Source: Alicyclobacillus kakegawensis NBRC 103104
Lineage (GTDB): Bacteria > Bacillota > Bacilli > Alicyclobacillales > Alicyclobacillaceae
Direction of reading: 5' to 3'
Length of the DNA: 64,000 bases
NCBI RefSeq assembly: GCF_001552655.1
Contig: NZ_BCRP01000006.1
Span: forward strand, 62,001-126,000
The position numbers and the translations under genes were made by a program. Under the pieces are notes generated by a model. That model was not told the DNA's origin and ran no database searches. It was given only the letters and a program-made list of their open reading frames with translations. Position 1 is the stretch's first letter, and each line of letters starts with the position of its first letter. Positions 53,012 to 61,087 of the stretch are shown here, piece by piece.

Positions 53012-53728
53012 CTACGCAAGCGGCGGCAGATCGCGAACGAACATCAGGGCGTCGGCCAACGTCCCTCGATAGGTGAAGTCGAAGTGGCCGCGGCCGTGGT
53101 CAATCAGACAGTCGGTCACCAGGTACGTGGCCATCCCCAGCTTGCCGGCCACCCCATCCTCCTGCACGTCGTTGCCAAACATGATGCAGGAAAAGGGGGG
53201 GATGCCCAACTTGTCGAGAATTTCCAGATAGTACTTAGGGTTGGGTTTGCAAAAGTGCATGTCTTCCAGTGTGGTCACGAGACGAAACGGGATGTCCGAG
53301 ATTCCGGCCCATTCCATGCGGTGGCGAATGGCCCGCTCCGGAAAGATGGGGTTGGTCGCTATCACCAGCTGATACCCTTTGTCGATGGCGGTTTGGCATA
53401 TTTCCCGCGCAATGGGAGTGGGCGAGGTATGACGGCGCAATTCTCCAAATTCTTCCTCGTAAAACCGATCAAACAGCGGCCAGATCTCGTCCTCGCGCAA
53501 CCCGGTCGCACCCAGAAATTGCTGTTTCAAGACGTCCAGGTTGGTCCTGTCGGGTTCCTCGTTCTCAATCATCCTCATGGTGGCCTGCCAGATCTCGCGC
53601 ACTGCCCGCTGGCCGTCGATGACATGGGCAATCCGCGGCACCAAGCGCGCGAAATAGGCGCGCATGAACTCGTCCAGATCCATCGGCAGCAGCGTGCCGT
53701 CCAGGTCAAACAAGAGCGTGTTCAACAT
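53012..53728 (-). CDS. HAD family hydrolase
   Basis: ATG 53728 follows gaaaggtga; the open frame runs to 53776 into trmL. The 238-residue HAD protein has the nucleophile motif LLFDLDGTLLP (Asp8, Asp10), motif II VIATNP, Lys in FCKPNPKYY and motif IV FGNDVQEDGVAG. Such proteins are small-molecule phosphatases; the substrate is unknown. It is 23 bases downstream of trmL and probably cotranscribed. Confidence 0.9.
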   Translation of the reverse strand: MLNTLLFDLDGTLLPMDLDEFMRAYFARLVPRIAHVIDGQRAVREIWQATMRMIENEEPDRTNLDVLKQQFLGATGLREDEIWPLFDRFYEEEFGELRRHTSPTPIAREICQTAIDKGYQLVIATNPIFPERAIRHRMEWAGISDIPFRLVTTLEDMHFCKPNPKYYLEILDKLGIPPFSCIMFGNDVQEDGVAGKLGMATYLVTDCLIDHGRGHFDFTYRGTLADALMFVRDLPPLA

Positions 53729-53751
53729 GTCGGGGTCACCTTTCTCTTCCG

Positions 53752-54210
53752 CTAGGCCAAACGGGGAAAGCCGCACTGCCGCAGCGCTTCATAGACCATG
53801 ATGGCCACCGAGTTGGCCAGGTTGAGGGAACGCGCCCCCGGAATCATCGGCAGCCGGACCGCGGTGTCCGGGTTTCTGTCCAACACCCACTGGGGCAACC
53901 CTGCCGTCTCTTTGCCGAACACCAGGAAATCGTCCTCTTGGTAACGAATATCGCTGTACCACCGTTTTGCCCGCGTCGATGTGTAAATGAATCTCCCCTC
54001 CGGGTGCTTGTCCCAGACCTCTTGCAAGGAGTCGTGATACCGGATGTCGAGCAGGTGCCAGTAGTCCAGCCCTGCCCTCCGCAGATAGCGGTCGTCTGTG
54101 GAAAAGCCGAGCGGGCGGACCAGGTGCAGCACGCTCCCGGTCGCTGCGCAGGTCCGTGCAATGTTGCCCGTGTTCCCCGGGATCTCGGGCTCCACCAGCA
54201 CAACGTGCAT
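53752..54210 (-). CDS. trmL: tRNA (cytidine/uridine-34 2'-O)-methyltransferase
   Basis: ATG 54210 follows GGGAGGC. The 152-residue SPOUT-class protein has the knot motifs LVEPEIPGNTGNIARTCAA at the N-terminus, LVFGKETAGLP in the middle and IPGARSLNLANSVAIMVYEAL at the C-terminus, all characteristic of TrmL (formerly CspR/YibK). It methylates the 2'-OH of the wobble nucleotide in certain leucine tRNAs, using S-adenosylmethionine. Confidence 0.94.
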   Translation of the reverse strand: MHVVLVEPEIPGNTGNIARTCAATGSVLHLVRPLGFSTDDRYLRRAGLDYWHLLDIRYHDSLQEVWDKHPEGRFIYTSTRAKRWYSDIRYQEDDFLVFGKETAGLPQWVLDRNPDTAVRLPMIPGARSLNLANSVAIMVYEALRQCGFPRLA

Positions 54211-54273
54211 CCCGTTTGCCTCCCTTGGTCCATCATCCAACTTAGTTTACCATAAGCACGCCCCGCCAACGGA

Positions 54274-55293
54274 CTAGCACACACGCTGCGGCAGGTGAAC
54301 ATACGCGTAACGGGTCTGGGGCGTCCAGGCGCGGCTGTCCAGGTACAGATAGTGCCGGTGGTAACTGGCATCCGTGTGCGCATTGACGAGCGGATCGCCC
54401 TGTTGGTCAAAATCCACGACTATCGTCGAGTGGCCGTAGCGGCCCTGGCCGTTCCAATCGTAGAAGATGAGGTCGCCGATTTTCAATTCGCGCGCGGAGG
54501 CCAGTTCAGTCGCTTGCACCTGCCCCACCAGGTACAGGTTCAGGGCGTTGGAGATGGACCAACTAAAACTCCACGTGTCGGCCCCGCTGTCGTTGAACCG
54601 GTACCACCACCCGTTGGCCCGGTCTCCGGTGCCGTGCATCGGCACACCGGCGCTGTAGAGGCACTGAGAGATAAAATTGGTGCAATCGTCGGAGCGAAAA
54701 TACGCGTACTGGGGATTGGGGCGGTTCCACCACAATTCGGCGTAGCGCAGCGCCTTGACCCGGTCGTATTCGTTGCAGGTCGGCCCGGCAAAACGGCGGA
54801 GCAACGCGCGCACGGAGGACCTGGGCGCATCCACGTGTCCGTCCGCCCCGCCGTCCGCGCTATCGGTGCCCGGCCTCGGACATGGCCGCGTCTCGTCCGA
54901 CTCCTGGGCATGGGCGATCTGCCACACCCCCTGCTCGCTCCTGTTCCAGAGCTGCCAATGGCGGACCACGCGTCCCTCTACGGCGTAGTCGATGCCATCG
55001 CGATACACCCAATGAATTGTCTCCTGCAGTTCAACCTCCGCCTCGCGCCCTTCCGCCTTTAGGTCCAGGCGCGTGAGACGGACGTGGCTGTGGGCGCGCA
55101 GGAGTTGGCAGGCGCGGGCGTTGGCCAGGCGCAGCCGGCGCTCCCAGCCCCGGTGCAGCCAATCCCAGTTCTCGCCGCGGCCGCCCGTGGCCCAAAAGCT
55201 GGCCAAAGAGTCCAGGTCCCCGCTCACCCAGTACCGGTTCCTGCGCTCCATGTATTCGCGAATCGCCGCTTTCACGTCGGTCACTGCACTCAC
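54274..55293 (-). CDS. Amidase-domain protein (putative amidase, CHAP/NlpC-like fold)
   Basis: GTG 55293 is the proposed start (an in-frame GTG nine bases later is an alternative); the RBS is poor. The 339-residue product has an N-terminal domain (about 1-135) with NTF2-like character (REYMERRNRYWVSGDLDSLA). A variable linker follows, then the putative amidase domain (about 170-335) with Cys in SDDCTNFISQCLYSAGVPM and His in GHSTIVVDF. No signal peptide is seen, which is odd for a wall-lytic enzyme and could point to action inside a developing sporangium. Several Bacillus genomes have such proteins with no known role. Confidence 0.8.
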   Translation of the reverse strand: MSAVTDVKAAIREYMERRNRYWVSGDLDSLASFWATGGRGENWDWLHRGWERRLRLANARACQLLRAHSHVRLTRLDLKAEGREAEVELQETIHWVYRDGIDYAVEGRVVRHWQLWNRSEQGVWQIAHAQESDETRPCPRPGTDSADGGADGHVDAPRSSVRALLRRFAGPTCNEYDRVKALRYAELWWNRPNPQYAYFRSDDCTNFISQCLYSAGVPMHGTGDRANGWWYRFNDSGADTWSFSWSISNALNLYLVGQVQATELASARELKIGDLIFYDWNGQGRYGHSTIVVDFDQQGDPLVNAHTDASYHRHYLYLDSRAWTPQTRYAYVHLPQRVC

Positions 55294-55475
55294 CCACCCA
55301 ACATGGCGTACTGCAGCCTATGACACTGGAGCCCATCGTGACATTGCGGGACAAATCACGATGCCCAATGGTTGCATCGAAGGGCTTGATACCTTTGGAA
55401 TGGGCGAGAATGGCTATGCTATACTAGCGGACGGTCCTGTTTTCTGCGATGCGCACAATCAAGAGGTGATAACAG

Positions 55476-56561
55476 ATGCCAGACTTGACCATTGTCGTCA
55501 TGCAAGGCGACCAGACCGGTCAGGAACTGCTTGACGAAGCCCTGCGCGTGCTCTCGCCGGATGTGCTGGGCATCCCGATAGCGTTCGAGACCTACGACCT
55601 GAGCCTGGAGAACCGCCGCAAGACGAGCAACCAGGTGGTCCACGAAGCGGCTCAGGCCATGCGGCGCCACCGCTTCGGTCTGAAGGCCGCCACAATCACG
55701 CCGGAGGCCAAAGGCGACGTGGGCAGCCCCAACGCCATCCTGCGCAAGGAGATCAACGGCACGGTGATTGTCCGGACGGGCAGGCGCATTCCGGGCATCG
55801 CGCCCCCGGTCGGCGTCTTTTCTCCGATCTCAGTCGTTCGCATGGCGGTCGATGACGCATACGGCGCCAAGGAGTGGCGCGAGAACGAGGGCGAGGACGA
55901 AATCGCCTTCCGGACCGAGCGCATCTCCCGCAACGTCTGCCGCGGTGTCGCCGAGTACGCTTTCCAATACGCGCGCCGCTTGGGGGCCACCGTTTTTGGC
56001 GGTCCCAAGTTCACCGTCAGCCCGATTTACGAAGGGATGTTCAAAGAGGAGCTGGACAAAGCGGCGGCCAAGTACACCGACGTCCGGTACGATCCGCAGT
56101 TGATTGACGCCACCTACGCGCTGCTGTTGGTCAAGGCGGGAGAGCCCCTGGTCATCCCGGCGCTCAACCGGGACGGCGACTGCCTCTCTGATTTGGTGCT
56201 GCAGATGTTCGGCTCCATCGCCGGTGCGGAATCGATTCTCTTGTCCCTGGATGACAACTGGCAGCCCCAGGTGATCATGGCGGAAGCCCCCCACGGCACC
56301 GCGCCCAGCCTGTTCCGCAAGAACGTAGCCAACCCCATGGCGATGATTCTCGCGGGCGCCTCGCTGTTGGCGCACCACGATGACAAAGGGGCGCAAATGG
56401 CGTCGCGTGCAGTCTACGAGGCGACGCTCGAAGCCATCATGATGGGCGTGCGGACGGCCGACTTGGGCGGCGGCACAAGCACCACAGAATTCACCGATGA
56501 GGTGATTCGCCGCGTCAAAGCCAAGCTTGAGGTGTGGAGCACGCTCGGGGACAGCCACTGA
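55476..56561 (+). CDS. Isocitrate/isopropylmalate dehydrogenase family protein
   Basis: aagaggtgataac precedes ATG 55476. The 361-residue protein has the family fold. The first motif is MQGDQTGQELLDEA (normally GDGIGPE), followed by KAATITPEAKGDVGSPNAILRK, RRIPGIAPPVGVFSP and the metal-site aspartates in NRDGDCLSDLVLQMFG. The nucleotide loop EAPHGTAPSLFRKNVANPMA completes it. It would oxidatively decarboxylate a 2-hydroxy acid with NAD(P)+. It is not clearly icd or leuB; the altered N-terminal motif and lack of leu or TCA neighbours leave the substrate open. Confidence 0.85.
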   Translation: MPDLTIVVMQGDQTGQELLDEALRVLSPDVLGIPIAFETYDLSLENRRKTSNQVVHEAAQAMRRHRFGLKAATITPEAKGDVGSPNAILRKEINGTVIVRTGRRIPGIAPPVGVFSPISVVRMAVDDAYGAKEWRENEGEDEIAFRTERISRNVCRGVAEYAFQYARRLGATVFGGPKFTVSPIYEGMFKEELDKAAAKYTDVRYDPQLIDATYALLLVKAGEPLVIPALNRDGDCLSDLVLQMFGSIAGAESILLSLDDNWQPQVIMAEAPHGTAPSLFRKNVANPMAMILAGASLLAHHDDKGAQMASRAVYEATLEAIMMGVRTADLGGGTSTTEFTDEVIRRVKAKLEVWSTLGDSH

Positions 56562-56647
56562 GCAGGACGAATGCCCGCTCATCTGCCCAGCCATCGCATA
56601 CTGTAGGGTATCGACGCCCAAGCGGTGGGTGGATGGAGTGATGGCCG

Positions 56648-58057
56648 ATGATGAGACGCAGGCAAAACATGCCCCCCTGGGCCAAGGTGTTGCTGCAGCA
56701 GCTGCTCAAGCCTCCTTATTTTCTGGAACAGCTAGCTGCCGCCGGCAAGGGGCAGGGCCATTCCCCCCCTCGCACAGACGGCTACGACTCCCCACACAGC
56801 GGCACTCCTGAGGGCAAGGCCGCCGGCGACCCGACCGGCGGCCCGCTTGGGGCCGACCGTAGCCGGTCCCGGGTTTACGAAGCCCGCACCCCATGGCGCT
56901 CCGCGCCGCAATCAGGCGCCGGACAGGCCCCGGCCTTGCGCAACCCGACCCACACAAGGCCACCTGAAAACCCTTCGGCGGAGTCAGGGGCGGAGGGAGT
57001 CGTCACCGCCACCCTTTCCGATCCCGCCCTCGGCAAGCCGTCCTGGCAAGCGATTCTGCGCCAACAGGGCATACCCGCCAGCCTGGTCAAGGCTTATGGA
57101 TGGCGCGTCCAACGGATGGAAGCGGTGGGCGGCGTCGTCCGTGTCGTCACCGAGTCCCGCACGTACGCGGTCAAGCGCACGCACCTGTCCCCGGAACAGA
57201 TCCGTTTCATCCACGAGCTGGCCAACCACGTGCGCATCCACGGCTTCCCGTCGGTGCCGCGCTTCGCCTTGACGAAAAAGCCGAAGCGCCCATATTACAG
57301 CCAAAGCGGCAGGCAGTATTACGCGACCCGCTGGGTGGTGGGGAATCCGAGCAACTTCGGCCGCATCGAACAAGTCGCCGCCGTCGCCCGCGCCCTCGCC
57401 CGTTTTCACGAGTCCTCACGAGGCTTTGAACCCGATTCCGAGATCCCTGTGCGCAACGAATTTAACCTGGAGGAGCTGTACAAACGACGTTTGGCAGACC
57501 TGCGCGTCCTGCTGGTGGAAGCAGAAAACCGAAAACGGCAAGACAGGTTCGCGGAACGGTTGTGCGGCCTGGCGCCGGCGCTGCGCGCGGATGGGGAGAA
57601 GGCGCTCAACCTGCTCACCGCCTCTGAGGTGCGCGCGCACCTGTTCCGGGAAGAGGAGGACCCGTGCGTCTGCCACCTCGACGCCGTCCCGGACAATTTC
57701 CTTTACACGCCGGAACACGAGGCCTATGTGCTCGACCTCGACCTTGCCGCCTACGCCCCGCGCGCCCTCGACATCGCCCACCTGCTCCGCCGGAGCCTGG
57801 AACGGCAACAGTGGGCCGGAGAGGTGGCGTACCGCTGTTTCGTCGAATTCGACCGCGTGCGGACGCTGGAAAAGGCGGAGTACACGCTGGTTCAGGCGCT
57901 GTTGACTTTTCCCTATCGCGCCTGGCGACTGGCGCACTCCCACTTTCGCCTGGGGGCGCGGGCAGAGGAGGCCGCGGAACTGGAGGACTACGCCCGTCAA
58001 GAGAGCCAGCGGCAATCGTTTCTTACGGCGTTTGCCGATCAGGTCCAGCAACTTTGA
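56648..58057 (+). CDS. CotS/YutH-like spore coat protein with kinase-like fold
   Basis: ATG 56648 follows ggagtga; Met8 is an alternative start. The first 130 residues are Pro/Gly/Arg/Ser-rich and probably disordered. The rest is a phosphotransferase (APH-like) domain of the CotS family, with Lys in VVRVVTESRTYAVKRTH, the catalytic loop CHLDAVPDNFLYTPEHEAY and the metal-binding VLDLDLAAY. In B. subtilis CotS-family proteins are in the spore coat; their substrates are mostly unknown. It is 86 bases after the dehydrogenase-like gene. Confidence 0.84.
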   Translation: MMRRRQNMPPWAKVLLQQLLKPPYFLEQLAAAGKGQGHSPPRTDGYDSPHSGTPEGKAAGDPTGGPLGADRSRSRVYEARTPWRSAPQSGAGQAPALRNPTHTRPPENPSAESGAEGVVTATLSDPALGKPSWQAILRQQGIPASLVKAYGWRVQRMEAVGGVVRVVTESRTYAVKRTHLSPEQIRFIHELANHVRIHGFPSVPRFALTKKPKRPYYSQSGRQYYATRWVVGNPSNFGRIEQVAAVARALARFHESSRGFEPDSEIPVRNEFNLEELYKRRLADLRVLLVEAENRKRQDRFAERLCGLAPALRADGEKALNLLTASEVRAHLFREEEDPCVCHLDAVPDNFLYTPEHEAYVLDLDLAAYAPRALDIAHLLRRSLERQQWAGEVAYRCFVEFDRVRTLEKAEYTLVQALLTFPYRAWRLAHSHFRLGARAEEAAELEDYARQESQRQSFLTAFADQVQQL

Positions 58058-58079
58058 CACCCGCGCCCGCATCCCCCGG

Positions 58080-59282
58080 CTACCCACGCCCGTGTCGGCC
58101 CGCCGGCCGCATGGATGCCCGCGCTATGCTCTCCCCCTCGGGGGAGGCGGCTTCGGCCTCCGCCACAGCCCAGCGCATCTCCTCGCGCACCTCGGGCACC
58201 GTCTCCGCCGCATACGCCATTGCCACAGCCTGCCGCGCCTCTTCGCCGCCGATGCGTTTGAGCGCCCAGGCGGCGCTGGCCCGCAGCTCCCATCGCTCGT
58301 GGCGCAGAAACGGCACAATATGGCCGATGGCCGCCGGATTCCGGCAGTTGCCCAGCGCAATCAGGGCGTTGCGCTGCCAGGTCCTCACCCCCCGCCAGGC
58401 GGCGGCCGTGTGGCCATAGCGGCGCAAAAAGGCGCGGTTGCTCCAGCTGAGGATCTCCACCAGGTCCGGGAACTCCAACTCACCCTGGGGCAGGTACGCA
58501 GCGTGCGGGGAGGACTCCACGCCTTTGTTCTCCGGACAGGCCCACTGGCACGTGTCGCACCCCCACACTCGCCGGCCCATGACCGCCCGGTAAGGCTTGG
58601 GAATGACGCCTTTCATCTGGGTGATGTACGAGAGGCAACGGGTGGCGTCAATCACGCCGGGGGCCAGCAGCGCCCCGGTCGGGCAGGCGTCCAGGCATAA
58701 GCGGCAGGTCCCGCAGCGGCTTTGCTGTTGCGCCGCAGCCGCCTCCACCTCGATGTCGACAGCCAATGTGCCCAAGAACACGAACGATCCGTACGGAGGG
58801 CTGTAAAACATGCTGTTTTTCCCCATCCAGCCAATCCCCGCCCGCTCGGCGACACGCCGGTCCACCAAAGGCGAGGTATCGACGGCGATGCGGTGGCCAA
58901 TGGGCCGCCCCACTTCCCGTTCCATCAGTTGCACCAAGGTCGCCAGGCGCTCCCGCAGCACCCGGTGGTAGTCCTCCCCATACGCGTAGACACTGACCTG
59001 GCCGGTCAGCCCGCCGGCCGGGTGGCGGCGGGCCGCCTCCCGCCCCGACTGAGTCAGGTACGCCATCGCAGCCGCAATCAGCGACTTGGCCTCGGGATAC
59101 CAACGCCGCGGGTCGATTCGCTGCTCGATATCGGCGCACTCAAAGCCGGTCAGCCCCCGCTCTGCATACGCCTGCAAGTGGGGAACGAGGTCCGGGAACG
59201 CATCCGCGGTGGTGGCGCCGACCGCGTCCAGCCCCGCCTGTCGGCCCAATTCCCGAAGCCGCGCCAAGCTCAAATCGGTCAT
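58080..59282 (-). CDS. queG: Epoxyqueuosine reductase
   Basis: ATG 59282 overlaps the rnhA stop by 4 bases (ATGA); the long open frame upstream is the rnhA shadow. The 400-residue protein has Asp135 (VDTSPLVDR, the proposed proton donor) and two [4Fe-4S] clusters: Cys190, Cys193, Cys196, Cys200 in CGTCRLCLDACPTG, and Cys242, Cys245, Cys249 with a further Cys in GCDTCQWACPENKG. A C-terminal HEAT-like repeat part (from about 300) is as in B. subtilis QueG. It makes queuosine from epoxyqueuosine in the tRNA wobble position, using cobalamin. Confidence 0.95.
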   Translation of the reverse strand: MTDLSLARLRELGRQAGLDAVGATTADAFPDLVPHLQAYAERGLTGFECADIEQRIDPRRWYPEAKSLIAAAMAYLTQSGREAARRHPAGGLTGQVSVYAYGEDYHRVLRERLATLVQLMEREVGRPIGHRIAVDTSPLVDRRVAERAGIGWMGKNSMFYSPPYGSFVFLGTLAVDIEVEAAAAQQQSRCGTCRLCLDACPTGALLAPGVIDATRCLSYITQMKGVIPKPYRAVMGRRVWGCDTCQWACPENKGVESSPHAAYLPQGELEFPDLVEILSWSNRAFLRRYGHTAAAWRGVRTWQRNALIALGNCRNPAAIGHIVPFLRHERWELRASAAWALKRIGGEEARQAVAMAYAAETVPEVREEMRWAVAEAEAASPEGESIARASMRPAGRHGRG

Positions 59283-59731
59283 CGCGGGATGGCCGCCCGC
59301 GCCAGCTGGTCGCAGCGCTCGTTCAGAGCGACCCCGGCATGGCCTTTCACCTTCCCGAACTGCACCCGATGCGTCTCCAAAAGTCCCAGCAGCCGCTCCC
59401 ATAAATCGCGGTTTTGCACCGGCTCCCCCTTGCTGTTGCGCCAGCCGTTGCGCCGCCAATTGACGTACCAGCGCTGGCGAATGCAGTTGACCACATAGGC
59501 GGAGTCACTATACAGCATGACCTGGCACGGGTATCGCAGGCGCTCCAGCGCCTCGCAGACGGCTGTCAGCTCCATGCGCTGGTTGGTGGTCAGCCGCTCG
59601 CCGCCGGAGATCTCTTTTCGTTTATCCTGATGGACGAGGACGGCCGCCCAGCCGCCCGGTCCGGGATTGCCGCTGCAAGCCCCGTCGGTGTAGATGGTCA
59701 CCGGCACCAGGGCAGAGAGCGCGCTTTTCAT
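59279..59731 (-). CDS. rnhA: Ribonuclease HI
   Basis: ATG 59731 is preferred since GGAGG lies upstream (spacing about 11) and the product then starts close to the fold; the frame is open to 59803. The 150-residue enzyme has the full active site Asp16 (YTDGACSGNPG), Glu54 (RMELTA), Asp76 (YSDSAY) and Asp141 (CDQLA), plus the KGHAG histidine. It cuts RNA in RNA:DNA hybrids. It is coupled to queG by the ATGA overlap. Confidence 0.95.
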   Translation of the reverse strand: MKSALSALVPVTIYTDGACSGNPGPGGWAAVLVHQDKRKEISGGERLTTNQRMELTAVCEALERLRYPCQVMLYSDSAYVVNCIRQRWYVNWRRNGWRNSKGEPVQNRDLWERLLGLLETHRVQFGKVKGHAGVALNERCDQLARAAIPR

Positions 59732-59784
59732 GTACGGATCGACCTCCGGCTCCATTATAACAGGACCACCGGACTGGCGGCGGC

Positions 59785-59973
59785 TCAGGTCATCATTCGC
59801 CACAGCACAAGACCTGACACCGATAGGGAGACGAGGGCGAGGACGTAGGCGGAGACGCTGCCGATGGTGGAGCCTTTGCCGCCCACCCAGCGTCCGAAGC
59901 GGTAGGTGTAAAAGCCGATGCAGAGCGGAATCGACATGGTCAGGGCAAATTCGAGGATGGTGATGCTAGGCAC
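59785..59973 (-). CDS. Tiny two-helix membrane protein, candidate germination receptor D subunit
   Basis: GTG 59973 follows AAGGAGAG by 8 bases and overlaps the end of the gerB-type gene by 8 bases. The 62-residue product is almost entirely two membrane helices (ILEFALTMSIPLCIGFYTY and SAYVLALVSLSVSGLVLW) joined by a short Arg/Gly/Lys turn. Small two-helix proteins encoded with ger operons (the D subunits, such as GerKD and GerUD) modulate receptor function in Bacillus. The size, topology and coupling fit that group; sequence homology was not tested. Confidence 0.68.
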   Translation of the reverse strand: MPSITILEFALTMSIPLCIGFYTYRFGRWVGGKGSTIGSVSAYVLALVSLSVSGLVLWRMMT

Positions 59974-61087
59974 GTCCGAATCTCTCCTTGCTATCGCCGC
60001 GGCGCCGCAGGGCGCCAAGGGTGACCATCAGGACGGGCAGGCCAAAAACCACCGCGGCCCCGCAGGCAACCAGATAGGTCTCGACCAGGTTCACAGCTTG
60101 GCCGACATCGGCCGGAAGCAAGCTGAGCGCAAAGCATAACAGCGCCAGGGCGGGAATCGCCGGCCGGGTGGTCGGCCAGTGCAGCCCGCGCGCGAACAGG
60201 TAGGCGGCCGCCCATAGGCTCATGCCCATGCGTACAATGGCCACGGTCACCCAGAGGAAGATGAAGATGCTCTCCATTCGTTGCACAAAGCGTCCGAGAT
60301 AGATAATCCGCGCCAGTTGGAACAGCGGGAACGCGGACAGCTGCGTCTCAATCGCCGGGAACACCATGTTGTAGGTGGCGATAAACCCGGCCATCAGGAA
60401 CGCCGGCACGACGATGCTCCAAATCCCCACCCGGCGCAGCGAACGCGCATTGTGAGCGTGCGGGTAGACGATGCACAACAGCAGGACGTTCATGAACACC
60501 GCTGCGTCGCTGGCGGCGGCGAAGAGGATGTGGTTTACGCCGGCGCCGAAGATGGGCAGCAGCATCAGCGGATGCCACCACTTGGCGGTCAACAGGCACA
60601 GCCCAACAGCTCCGACCAGCAGAATGGGCATCAAGAGGTAAGCAATGCGGCAGATGCCCTCCAGGCCGTGGTAGGCGATGTAACCAATGGTGATGGTGTA
60701 CATGCTGCCCACCACAAGGATGGGCGTGTTGGGAAGGACGGTGGTCGTCACATGTTCGCTGAATTGGCGCATCACCCCAGCCGTTTCCAGCAGAAAGTAG
60801 ACGCCAATGATAACGGCCAGGACGCTGCCGGCCACCGATCCGAGGGTGTCGACGGTGACCTCGACGATATCCATGCCGTAAAAGTGCTTGCGCAGCATGT
60901 TGTCGACGTACAAGAAGATCGCGAGGGCGATGACGGCAGCCAACAGCGGCACCATCCAGGCGGCCTCCAGGGCCATCGCGGTGGCGTGCTGCGGGAAGCT
61001 CAAAAACGTGTCCGTGGAGACGAACAAGGTCATCATCGCAATCAGTTCTCTGGTGCCAATGCGCGCCTTCATGTCCGAATTGGCCAT
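59966..61087 (-). CDS. Spore germination permease, GerAB type (second locus)
   Basis: ATG 61087 shares its A with the gerA-type stop (TGATG) and has AAGGAGG 8 bases upstream. The 373-residue APC-fold permease has about ten helices and family segments such as RIGTRELIAMMTLFVSTDTFLSFPQ at the start, SDAAVFMNVLLLCIV and LARIIYLGRFVQRMESIFIFLWV near the end. The last is the classic GerAB pattern, more canonical than the permease of the first locus. It would be the ligand-binding subunit. Confidence 0.94.
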   Translation of the reverse strand: MANSDMKARIGTRELIAMMTLFVSTDTFLSFPQHATAMALEAAWMVPLLAAVIALAIFLYVDNMLRKHFYGMDIVEVTVDTLGSVAGSVLAVIIGVYFLLETAGVMRQFSEHVTTTVLPNTPILVVGSMYTITIGYIAYHGLEGICRIAYLLMPILLVGAVGLCLLTAKWWHPLMLLPIFGAGVNHILFAAASDAAVFMNVLLLCIVYPHAHNARSLRRVGIWSIVVPAFLMAGFIATYNMVFPAIETQLSAFPLFQLARIIYLGRFVQRMESIFIFLWVTVAIVRMGMSLWAAAYLFARGLHWPTTRPAIPALALLCFALSLLPADVGQAVNLVETYLVACGAAVVFGLPVLMVTLGALRRRGDSKERFGRA

